NCBI GenBank assembly: GCA_050246115.1
Contig: JBFWWP010000024.1
Coordinates: forward strand, 1 to 64,000
Origin: JBFWWP01 sp050246115
Lineage (GTDB): Bacteria > Planctomycetota > UBA8108 > UBA1146 > JAJFFE01
Direction: 5' to 3'
DNA length: 64,000 bases
Shown: positions 34,869-42,191 of the stretch, piece by piece
How positions within the stretch are numbered: the stretch's first letter is position 1
Layout: the number at the start of each line of letters is the position of its first letter
The notes under the pieces: generated by a model
Database searches by the model: none
Told to the model about the DNA's origin: nothing
What the model saw: the letters and a program-made list of their open reading frames with translations, nothing else
Made by a program: the position numbers and the translations under genes

Positions 34869-35402
34869 CTAGGACGCCCCCCGCCCCGTGTGATCCTCGA
34901 GACTGATGTTGCCCGTCTCGAGGTCGAGTTGGGTCTTCAGGAACACGCGCTCCGACAGCGGCTGCGCCCAGAGTTCGCCTTCGATCTCGATCATCATCGC
35001 GTTGCGCCCCATGTCACCGTGGGCAACGTGCACGCGAACGTTCAACGTGCGCGGCACGAGCCGAGGCTCGAAGTTCAAGAGCACCCTCTTCAAAGCCGCC
35101 TCGATGGCCACGGGGTCGCTCCCAGAAAGCGTTCGACCGGCGAGATCGGGCATGCCGTAGTTGAGGACCGAACTCCTCACGTCAGGGTAGTGATCGAGTT
35201 CGTTGGTTTGGTCAGCCTTGGGAGTCGCGGCCAGATTCGTGGTGTTCAGCAGCCAGACGAGATCCCGCAGCACGCCGGCTCGCATCTGCCGAACGGAGAG
35301 CACCCGGCGCTCCCGCGGCTCCTGCGTCTTGTCCGGTTCATCGTCGAGCAGCCGATCGAGGAGCGAGGGCTGAAGGCGCTCCTGAGGCGTCAGTTCAGCC
35401 AT
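34869..35402 (-). CDS. tssE: T6SS baseplate protein TssE (gp25-like)
   Basis: The 177-residue protein is the phage T4 gp25-like baseplate part from which the sheath assembles. The N-terminal LQPSLLDRLLDDEPD is typical of TssE. The gp25 core includes RDLVWLLNTTN, VLNYGMPDLAG, and a C-terminal half ending in a beta hairpin (GNISLEDH). The ATG at 35402 overlaps the end of tagJ by 8 bp, which points to coupled translation. Longer readings run through tagJ in another frame and are not genuine. Confidence 0.93.
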   Translation of the reverse strand: MAELTPQERLQPSLLDRLLDDEPDKTQEPRERRVLSVRQMRAGVLRDLVWLLNTTNLAATPKADQTNELDHYPDVRSSVLNYGMPDLAGRTLSGSDPVAIEAALKRVLLNFEPRLVPRTLNVRVHVAHGDMGRNAMMIEIEGELWAQPLSERVFLKTQLDLETGNISLEDHTGRGAS

Positions 35403-36267
35403 CGATCCCCTCGTTGGCCTCGGCGTTGGTCGGCGGATTGTGCAGTTCGATCGTTCGTAGGTCCATGAGCGGGAACTCACCCGACTCGGTGGCGAGCATT
35501 CGCTGACCCAGTCCGTGAAACACGCCCTCGCCCACTTCGAGCCAATCCGTGCGGCGCGCGAGCCGCAGTAGACCCTCGGGCTGCGACTCCGACCCGGGGT
35601 AGCGGGTAGGAACGAGCCCAACCACAGTGCCGCCGTTGACCCACGTGAATCGGGCCGGAGTCCAGACCGCATCGCGCAAGTCCGTTGGCGCCTCGAACTC
35701 GATGCGGTGGATCCGTTCGAACGGGATCCAGTAGTACTTCCCGTTTACCACCGCCTCGAGAACCGGCCCCAGACGCATGTCGGCGTCGGCGATCCACTCG
35801 AACTCCACACGGCGAGGTGCGCTGCTCGCCTCGTCACCGGGATCCACGACGGTCAGCGCGCCCGCAGATGGCGCCGCGGCCTCGAGAGCTCCTTCGCGCA
35901 CCCGCTGCGCTTCCCCGTGGCGACCCGCGACCGTCAAAGCCAGCGCTTGATTCACCAACGCCATCCACTCGGCAGGCTGACCGAAGAAGACCGGCGTCCG
36001 ACGACCCGCGAAGACCTCGGCACGAAACGCCTCGCAGGCGATCGCCTCCTGATAGGTCTGGGCCATCACCAAGGTGCTCGCGTCCATCTCCCGACAGACG
36101 TTCAGCTGATTGAGAGCCCGGTCCCACTGCCCGGCCACACACAGCAGTTGGAACAAGAAGATGCGGTGCTTGACGACCGCCGGCTGCTCTCGGACCTGCG
36201 CCTGAAGCGCCGCCAAGGCCTCGTCCACTTTCCCTTGGTGCAGGAACTCCGTTGGACTTGCGGACAC
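35395..36267 (-). CDS. tagJ: T6SS accessory protein TagJ/ImpE
   Basis: The 290-residue protein matches ImpE/TagJ, an accessory protein that binds TssB in some systems and can recruit ClpV. The N-terminal TPR-like part reads EFLHQGKVDEALAALQAQVREQP, then FLFQLLCVAGQWDRAL. The C-terminal domain contains GKYYWIPFERIHRIEFEAP, typical of ImpE. Start choice: GTG at 36267 with GGGGGG about 6 nt upstream, or ATG at 36279 without a clear site. It lies between hcp and tssE, separated from hcp by a strong hairpin. Confidence 0.87.
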   Translation of the reverse strand: MSASPTEFLHQGKVDEALAALQAQVREQPAVVKHRIFLFQLLCVAGQWDRALNQLNVCREMDASTLVMAQTYQEAIACEAFRAEVFAGRRTPVFFGQPAEWMALVNQALALTVAGRHGEAQRVREGALEAAAPSAGALTVVDPGDEASSAPRRVEFEWIADADMRLGPVLEAVVNGKYYWIPFERIHRIEFEAPTDLRDAVWTPARFTWVNGGTVVGLVPTRYPGSESQPEGLLRLARRTDWLEVGEGVFHGLGQRMLATESGEFPLMDLRTIELHNPPTNAEANEGIDG

Positions 36268-36426
36268 ATGGCCCCCCATCCTGGAACGGCGTCCGCGACT
36301 GGACACCCTCGAGTTTCGCATGCGCTACGGCAGCCGCGGTACTGTGCTCGAGTCGGTCGAACGCGGTTTACGAGCGCGTCCGAGGTTGCGGCGTTCGTTA
36401 CAGCCCACGTCCTACTTTGCACTCAA

Positions 36427-36471
36427 AGCCAGGAGCCCGACGGCTCTTCACAGGCCGTCGAGTTCCTGGCT
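36427..36471 (-). terminator. Strong hairpin downstream of hcp
   Basis: AGCCAGGA (36427-36434) pairs with TCCTGGCT (36464-36471), and inside it CGACGGC (36438-36444) pairs with GCCGTCG (36454-36460). This gives 15 bp of stem with one symmetric 3-nt internal loop. It starts 42 bp after the hcp stop on the minus strand. There is no T-run. It could stop or slow most transcripts after hcp, leaving less message for tagJ and the genes beyond, or protect the hcp message. Confidence 0.55.
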
Positions 36472-36513
36472 CTCATCGAAGCGTTGTCGAAATCGCCCGT
36501 ACCCGTGCGCCGC

Positions 36514-36999
36514 TTAGGCGTCGGCGTTGGCCGCGATGTCCCACGAGAAGACCTTCTCGGGCCCGCCGGAGCCGTCCGGCTTCTGCTCCTTGTACTTCAC
36601 CGCGACCTCGGCGAAGTTCAGAATGATGTTCTCGGTCAACTTGTCTTCCCCGCCGCTGCCGCCCGTGCTCACTGCGGTGACCATGACCTTCTTCATCTCG
36701 ATCACCAGATACTCCAAAGGTACCTTGCCAGCCTTGCGCACCACGAGCTTCGCGGACTCGAAGTGATCGCCGTTCGCACAGAAGAGCTGCAACACGGTCG
36801 TGGCGTTGTCGACCCACTTGGTGATCGAAATGTCTTGGAAGCTGGCCTTGCCGGATCCGCCGCCGCCACCGGTGTGGAACGACCCCGAGTTGGACATGCC
36901 CCAGCTCCACGCGAGGACGTCGATCGCCCCCTTGTAAGTCTTGTCCTGGGACTCGCCGCTGATCTTGCCCTCGATGACGAGGAACATATCGACTGCCAT
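36514..36999 (-). CDS. hcp: T6SS tail-tube protein Hcp
   Basis: The 161-residue Hcp forms the hexameric rings of the inner tube that is driven out on sheath contraction. Family features are the start MAVDMFLVIEGKISGESQD, the WSWGMSNSGSFHTGGGGGSGKASF loop region and the SITKWVDNAT segment, ending in VFSWDIAANADA. GGAAAGGAAAA precedes the ATG. No extra effector domain is fused. It stands apart from its neighbours by 267 bp before and 246 bp after, with a hairpin behind it, suggesting separately tuned, high expression. Confidence 0.97.
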   Translation of the reverse strand: MAVDMFLVIEGKISGESQDKTYKGAIDVLAWSWGMSNSGSFHTGGGGGSGKASFQDISITKWVDNATTVLQLFCANGDHFESAKLVVRKAGKVPLEYLVIEMKKVMVTAVSTGGSGGEDKLTENIILNFAEVAVKYKEQKPDGSGGPEKVFSWDIAANADA

Positions 37000-37266
37000 G
37001 GCCGGTTTTCCTTTCCGAGGAAGGGCCGATGTTCACGCCCCTACCCAAAACTACGTTTCGCTCAGCCCCGCTCGACAGGCCCGGCCCTGCCGGACCCGGC
37101 GGGGAACCGCCCCCGCCCTCCACGACACGCGCTTCCGTGCACGCGCGTCGCCAGGCCAAAGCACATGTCCTAAGTCACTTCACTCGAACGACTAAGCGCG
37201 AGCCACCGAACGAGCGCGGGTGTCGCGCGCCCAGAATTCGGACACTCCGCCAGTCCATCTCGTCGG

Positions 37267-38763
37267 CTACCCGCCCTTGGCGGAAGGCAGCTTCGAGACC
37301 AAACGCAGCGAGACCGTGAGCCCCTCGAGCTGGTAGTGGGGACGAAGGAAAAACCGTGAGGTGTAGTAGCCCGGATTCCCCTCGACTTCCTCGACGACCA
37401 CTTCGGCCGCGGCCAACGGCTTCTTCGCCTTGGTCGTCTCCGACGAGTTGGCGGGATCCCCGTCGACGTAGTTGTTGATCCACTTCTGGAGCCACGCTTG
37501 CATGTCGGCGCGCTCCTTGAAGGAGCCGATCTTGTCGCGAACGATGCACTTCAGATAGTGCGCAAAGCGACAACTCGCGAACAGGTACGGCAGACGTGCT
37601 GCGAGGTTCGCATTGGCCGTGGCGTCGGGATCATCGTACTCCGCCGGCTTCTGAACCGATTGGGCGCCGATGAACGCGGCGAAGTCGCTGTTCTTCTTGT
37701 GAATCAGCGGCATGAAACCGTTCTTCGCGAGTTCTGCCTCTCGGCGATCCGTAATCGCGATCTCGGTGGGACACTTCATGTCCACCCCGCCGTCGTCGGT
37801 GGGGAAGGTATGCGTCGGCAGCCCTTCGACGGCGCCGCCCGACTCGATGCCGCGAATCCGCGTACACCAGCCGTACATCTTGAACGCGCGGTTGACGTTC
37901 ACCGCCATGGCGTACGCCGAGTTCGACCACGTGTAGTTGTTGTGGTCGCCGCCGACTTCCTCCTCGAAGTCGAACTCTTCGACCGGTGCCGTCTTCGCAC
38001 CGTAGGGCAGTCGCGCCAGGAAGCGCGGCATGGCGAGCCCCAAGTAGCGCGAGTCTTCGGACTCGCGCAACGACCGCCACGCAGCGTACTCCGGAGTCTG
38101 GAAGATCTTGGTCAGATCCCGCGGCCCACTCAGCTCGTTCCACGAATCCATGTTCATGACCGTTGGCGCCGCGCCGGCCAGGAAGGGGCAGTGCGAAGCA
38201 GCGCTCACCTGCGCCATCTCCGACAGTAGTTCTACATCCGGTGGAGTGTGGTCGAAGTGATAGTCCCCGACCAAGCACCCAAAGGGCTCGCCGCCGAACG
38301 TACCGTACTCGTTCTCGTACACCATCCGGAAGATGGGGCTCTGATCCCAGGCGGTACCCTTGAACTTCTTCAGGGTCTTGCCGAGATCCTTCTTCGAGAT
38401 GTTGAGCACGCGGATCTTCAGCATCTCGTCGGTCTCGGTGTTGTTCACCAAGTGGTGAAGCCCGCGCCAGGCCCCCTCGAGTTTCTGGAACTCCGCGTTG
38501 TGCAGAATCTGATTCACCTGTTCGGTGAGCTTCTGGTCGATCGCCGCGATCATGGCCTCGATGGTCTTGACCGCATCGGTGGAGACGAGCTCACTCCGGT
38601 CCAGCACTTGCGAGGCGAGGGTGGCGACCGCTGCCTGCACCGCTTCCTGAGCGCGATCGGACTTGGGCTTGAACTCCTTCTTCAGGAGTGAGGCGAACTC
38701 GTCCTTCTCGATCGTGACCGCTTCGCCTTGCTGCTGCTGTTGCTGTGGATTTTCTTGTGCCAT
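37267..38763 (-). CDS. tssC: T6SS sheath large subunit TssC
   Basis: The 498-residue TssC (VipB) makes the contractile sheath with TssB. The signatures are FQKLEGAWRGLHHLVNNTETDEMLKI, GEPFGCLVGDYHFDHTPPDVELL, FLARLPYGAKTAPVEEFDFEEE and the WSNSAYAMAVNVNRAF segment. The C-terminal domain follows with RFAHYLKCIVRDKIGSF and the final YTSRFFLRPHYQLEGLTVSLRLVSKLP, which forms the handshake strand. AGGAGGA precedes the ATG. It follows tssB after 9 bp, as in nearly all T6SS loci. Confidence 0.98.
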   Translation of the reverse strand: MAQENPQQQQQQGEAVTIEKDEFASLLKKEFKPKSDRAQEAVQAAVATLASQVLDRSELVSTDAVKTIEAMIAAIDQKLTEQVNQILHNAEFQKLEGAWRGLHHLVNNTETDEMLKIRVLNISKKDLGKTLKKFKGTAWDQSPIFRMVYENEYGTFGGEPFGCLVGDYHFDHTPPDVELLSEMAQVSAASHCPFLAGAAPTVMNMDSWNELSGPRDLTKIFQTPEYAAWRSLRESEDSRYLGLAMPRFLARLPYGAKTAPVEEFDFEEEVGGDHNNYTWSNSAYAMAVNVNRAFKMYGWCTRIRGIESGGAVEGLPTHTFPTDDGGVDMKCPTEIAITDRREAELAKNGFMPLIHKKNSDFAAFIGAQSVQKPAEYDDPDATANANLAARLPYLFASCRFAHYLKCIVRDKIGSFKERADMQAWLQKWINNYVDGDPANSSETTKAKKPLAAAEVVVEEVEGNPGYYTSRFFLRPHYQLEGLTVSLRLVSKLPSAKGG

Positions 38764-38772
38764 CGATTCCTC

Positions 38773-39291
38773 CTACGCCGGGGCGTCGCCGGACTCTTCG
38801 GGTTTCGGGGCCGCAACCAAAGACTGCAGTAGGGTCGGATCTTTGATCGCCCGCGAAATCAGTTCCTCAGCCCCGGTCTTCCCGTCCATGTAGGTGAGTA
38901 GGTTCGAGAGCTGGGTTCGCGCATCGAGCAACTTGCTGAGCGCGCCCACCTTCCGAGCAACCGCCGCCGGCGAGAAGTCGTCCATGCTTTCGAAGGTCAA
39001 GTCCACCGCCAGCTCACCCTCGCCAGTGAGCGTGTTGGGCACCCGGAACGACACTCGCGGTTTCATGGATTTGAGGCGCTCGTCGAAATTGTCGACGTCG
39101 ATCTCGAGGAACTTCCGGTCCGCGACCGCCGGCAGCGCCTCCTCCGGGTTGCCCGACAAGTCTGCGAGCACGCCCATGACGAAGGGCAGCTGGACCTTCT
39201 TCTCGGCGCCATACACCTCGACGTCGTACTCGATCTGTACGCGCGGCGCGCGATTGCGTGCCACGAACTTCTGACTACTCTGCTTGGCCAA
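38773..39291 (-). CDS. tssB: T6SS sheath small subunit TssB
   Basis: The 172-residue TssB (VipA) pairs with TssC. It contains RAPRVQIEYDVEVYGAEKKVQL, the PFVMGVLADLSGNP motif, FLEIDVDNFDERLKSMKPRVSF and DLTFESMDDFSPAAVARKV. The start is TTG with AGGGGG 7 nt upstream. No in-frame ATG fits the family N-terminus. It is co-transcribed with tssC. The N-terminal part of the protein encoded at 16918-18435 is a diverged relative. Confidence 0.97.
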   Translation of the reverse strand: MAKQSSQKFVARNRAPRVQIEYDVEVYGAEKKVQLPFVMGVLADLSGNPEEALPAVADRKFLEIDVDNFDERLKSMKPRVSFRVPNTLTGEGELAVDLTFESMDDFSPAAVARKVGALSKLLDARTQLSNLLTYMDGKTGAEELISRAIKDPTLLQSLVAAPKPEESGDAPA

Positions 39292-39510
39292 GGCAACCCC
39301 CTAGGGTCTGGGGCCCGCCGTTGGGCCCGGTGGTGATGACGGTAGCAGCAACCGGAGCTTTGCGAGCCAGTCGGACTCGCCCAAAATCCCTTGGACGGAA
39401 CCGGTCCGCGCAACTCCCAACCTTTGGACGAATCGAACTCGAGCAGCATCCGCGACCATCGGACGGAACTGGCCCCGCCCCCCCTCACACCAGAGCGGCC
39501 GGACACCGAA

Positions 39511-40581
39511 TCATCCGCCCTCGCCGGGTCCATGTCCACGGATTATCTGGGCTTGTGGCAATCCGTCGGGCGCGAGGTCCGACAGGATGTCCATGAAGTT
39601 CTTGGATACCAACCCTTTGGCTCGACGGAGCAGGATCGGGACCGGACTCGATGGTTCGCTGCGTTCGAAGTATGTGCAAATCTGATCCAACAGCCGGACC
39701 ACATCTTCGCGGCTCGTGATCTCGCCCGTCACTCGCTGAACCGGCGCGCCAGCGCGAACCCCAGCTCCCTGCGGGCCGGCCTCGCCCCCAGCGCCGTCAC
39801 CGACAGCAGCCGCGAGGTCTCCGCCGCCGACACCGCGCCGGGCCAGGCGCTCCACCACGACCTTCTCGGCCGCCGCGAGCGCGCGCGCCAGAGAATCGAA
39901 GCTGATGGCCCGCCCCCCGCCGACCTGCGCGGTGAGCTGGGCCTCGAGGTCCTTCACTTGTCCCCGAGCCCCCGCGAGCGCCGCGCGTGTTTGCTCCAAG
40001 GAATCGAGGTCTCCGTCCATGAACGCCGCGTCGATCATCGCCATCGTGGGCGGCTCGGCCGGCGCCGGCGGGGGTGGCAGCTCGCCACTGGCGACCTGCA
40101 CGTGAACCATGGCAAAGCTGCCGAGCCCACGGCTCGACACCAAGGGGGCGCGCTGGACCGCGTCGAGGGTAGCCTCTCGGTCCGCGAGGGCCCCCAGGAT
40201 GTTCACTCGCATTGTTGGATCCAGCTGATCGTCAGGATCGAGCTCGGGGTGCACCGTACTCCAGAAGTCGGCGACCAATCGCACCACCAGCGCCAAGCCG
40301 CGCTCCAACCCCTTGAAACCGTCGGTGTGGATGAGGGCTCGCGTCAGATACACGGCGGCGCGCAGGTCCTTGCTGCGGCCGAGAACCTCGATGGCCTGTT
40401 GCTTGACGACGCGCCAATCCGGTGGCACGGCTTCGATCTTCTGCTCCCCCATGACCCGCTCCGGCTGACCCTGCGCTGCCTGCTCCATGGCCGTGAACGC
40501 GGGGTCGTACTCGAGATTGGTTCCGCTCGGGGCGTCGCCACTCACCGGCAGCAGCAATTTGTCGACGTCGATCACGCTCAT
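39511..40581 (-). CDS. tssA: T6SS cap/assembly protein TssA
   Basis: The 356-residue TssA (ImpA) primes tube and sheath assembly and caps the growing tail. The ImpA N-terminal domain is clear (SGDAPSGTNLEYDPAF, then PDWRVVKQQAIEVLGRSKDLRAAVYLTRALI). A Pro-rich linker and an Ala/Gly-rich stretch (about 240-285) precede a short C-terminal domain with DVVRLLDQICTYFERSEPSSPVPILLRRAKGL, found in the TssA class with a small C-terminal ring domain. The ATG overlaps nothing but is 1 bp from the thymidine kinase stop. GGGGGAG lies inside that gene, so translation is probably coupled. Confidence 0.95.
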   Translation of the reverse strand: MSVIDVDKLLLPVSGDAPSGTNLEYDPAFTAMEQAAQGQPERVMGEQKIEAVPPDWRVVKQQAIEVLGRSKDLRAAVYLTRALIHTDGFKGLERGLALVVRLVADFWSTVHPELDPDDQLDPTMRVNILGALADREATLDAVQRAPLVSSRGLGSFAMVHVQVASGELPPPPAPAEPPTMAMIDAAFMDGDLDSLEQTRAALAGARGQVKDLEAQLTAQVGGGRAISFDSLARALAAAEKVVVERLARRGVGGGDLAAAVGDGAGGEAGPQGAGVRAGAPVQRVTGEITSREDVVRLLDQICTYFERSEPSSPVPILLRRAKGLVSKNFMDILSDLAPDGLPQAQIIRGHGPGEGG

Positions 40582-40582
40582 A

Positions 40583-41182
40583 TCATGCTCCCCCGAGGAT
40601 CTGCTCGTTCATCGTCTCGAGCCCGAGCTTCTCCACGTAGTGAATGTAGCAGGTCGGTTGATACAACTCTTCGGCCCCGAGCTGCTTGCTCGGCCCCGCC
40701 AGTGTCGCCTGCCCGCCCAGAGACTTCAGGTTGAAGATCGCTTTCCGATTGCAGAACGCACAGGTCGTCTTGACCTCTTCGACCGTGTCCGCCAGTTCGA
40801 TCAAACGACGGCTCCCGGGAAACAGATGCGTTCGGAAGTCTGTCCGCAGGCCGTAGCAGATGACGGGAATGTCGAGCTTACGCGTCACTTCACGCAATTG
40901 ATCGACGACGCTGGGCGAGAGGAACTGCGCTTCGTCGACCAACACGCACTGACTGCCCGAGATCCGGTCGAGATCGAGCTGGGTGTCGTCCTGCACCGTG
41001 ATGTGAGCGGCGCGGCTGAGGCCCGCGCGCGAGACCACTTCGTCGGCACCGAAACGAGTGTCGAAGCTCGGCTTGATCACGACGCAGGCCTTGCCCTGGC
41101 GCTCATAGTTATGAGCCACGGCCAGCAGGTTGAGGGTCTTGGCGCTGCCCACGGTTCCATAACGAAAGTAGAGTTTGGCCAT
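40583..41182 (-). CDS. tdk: Thymidine kinase, class II, inside the T6SS locus
   Basis: The 199-residue protein matches Tdk, which phosphorylates thymidine for salvage. The N-terminal YFRYGT and LLAVAHNYERQGK, the DTRFGADEVVSRAGL segment, the catalytic Glu84 in LVDEAQFLS, YGLRTDF, and the zinc site C141, C144, C178 and H181 are all present. The P-loop reads GTVGSAKT (9-16), with Ala14 where Gly is usual before the Lys. It lies between tagF (40 bp) and tssA (1 bp) on the same strand, so it is transcribed with the secretion genes. It may be a simple passenger, or the pool of dTMP may matter to the system. The catalytic state is uncertain. Confidence 0.9.
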   Translation of the reverse strand: MAKLYFRYGTVGSAKTLNLLAVAHNYERQGKACVVIKPSFDTRFGADEVVSRAGLSRAAHITVQDDTQLDLDRISGSQCVLVDEAQFLSPSVVDQLREVTRKLDIPVICYGLRTDFRTHLFPGSRRLIELADTVEEVKTTCAFCNRKAIFNLKSLGGQATLAGPSKQLGAEELYQPTCYIHYVEKLGLETMNEQILGGA

Positions 41183-41222
41183 GATTGCCCATCCCTATCG
41201 CGACGGGCGGCGCTACGGTGCG

Positions 41223-42191
41223 CTACCGGTCGATTTCGAACTCGAGCACCGCCCCGACCGAAGCGCCTGGCTGAAACGGGCCCGACTCGATCCGCCGCCG
41301 GAAGTCCCCGAAGCCATCGATCGGCAGCTTGCCCTTGCCGCGTACCAGATCACAAACGGAGCCGTCGGGGAACTCCCCGCCTAGAGAAGCCGCGAAGTCT
41401 TCAGCACCCGGCACGCGGTAAACGAGGTCGACAGTGGTCGCCCGTCCCGCCATGGGCGCACACCACACCGTCGGCAAAGCCGAGAAAGACGGGTGCAGTT
41501 TGCGCAAGACCTCGATCCACAGGTCGACCTCGCGGGCACACGAAGTCGCGTCGCCCGTCACGGGGACGCGCGCCGCGCGCAGCACCGGCCCCGGCGCTGC
41601 ATTCGCGAAGTGCCGCACCCACGATCGCAGCCGCCATAGACCCCGCACCCACAGGTCGGGCGCGTCCTGGGCGTACAAGCGATCGACCCAAGTGGCCGCC
41701 GGTGAAGTCCGGAACTCCCGCGCACGCGCCTCGACCGCCGAGTCGGAGTCGGGCTCGCCCTGTAACACCGATCCGCGAATCTGTTCGTAGAAACTGTCCG
41801 GGCTCGGACACCGGCGCAGTTCGGCGAGGCGCGTCTCGAGTGCGCCCCACAGCGGCTCCAAGCGAGTCGTCGAGCCGTGGAGACCGAGATCGGCCCGCGC
41901 CAACGTGACGAACACCGCGAACGGAAACCGGCGCGTACCACTCGCGTCGTGGCTATCGACCACGCACGCGACAATGACCTGAGCGCCGCCCGGGCTCGTG
42001 AACGTCCAACGCCGCGTGCGTTCATCGTGCCCCGGGAGCGCATCGCGCGCCGACGCGAAGTCGTTGCCGGCGTCCAGCCACTGCTTGAACTGCAGGGGCA
42101 GGCCGTCGTAACACCCATGGCGCAAGAACTCCTTGGACAGCGAGAGCTTGCCGTAGGCCCCCAAATCGTAGGATTTCAACGCGTCGCCCAT
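41223..42191 (-). CDS. tagF: T6SS regulator TagF/ImpM
   Basis: The 322-residue protein carries the TagF (ImpM, DUF2094) domain: YGKLSLSKEFLRHGC near the N-terminus, RRWTFTSPGGAQVIVACVVDSHDASGTRRFPFAVFVTLAR, then a longer C-terminal region with FSALPTVWCAPMAGRATTVDLVYRV. TagF is known in some bacteria as a post-translational repressor that works with Fha. The ATG at 42191 overlaps the tssM end by 16 bp. Its presence with an FHA protein suggests control by the TagF-Fha route, though the PpkA/PppA pair is not in this window. Confidence 0.88.
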   Translation of the reverse strand: MGDALKSYDLGAYGKLSLSKEFLRHGCYDGLPLQFKQWLDAGNDFASARDALPGHDERTRRWTFTSPGGAQVIVACVVDSHDASGTRRFPFAVFVTLARADLGLHGSTTRLEPLWGALETRLAELRRCPSPDSFYEQIRGSVLQGEPDSDSAVEARAREFRTSPAATWVDRLYAQDAPDLWVRGLWRLRSWVRHFANAAPGPVLRAARVPVTGDATSCAREVDLWIEVLRKLHPSFSALPTVWCAPMAGRATTVDLVYRVPGAEDFAASLGGEFPDGSVCDLVRGKGKLPIDGFGDFRRRIESGPFQPGASVGAVLEFEIDR

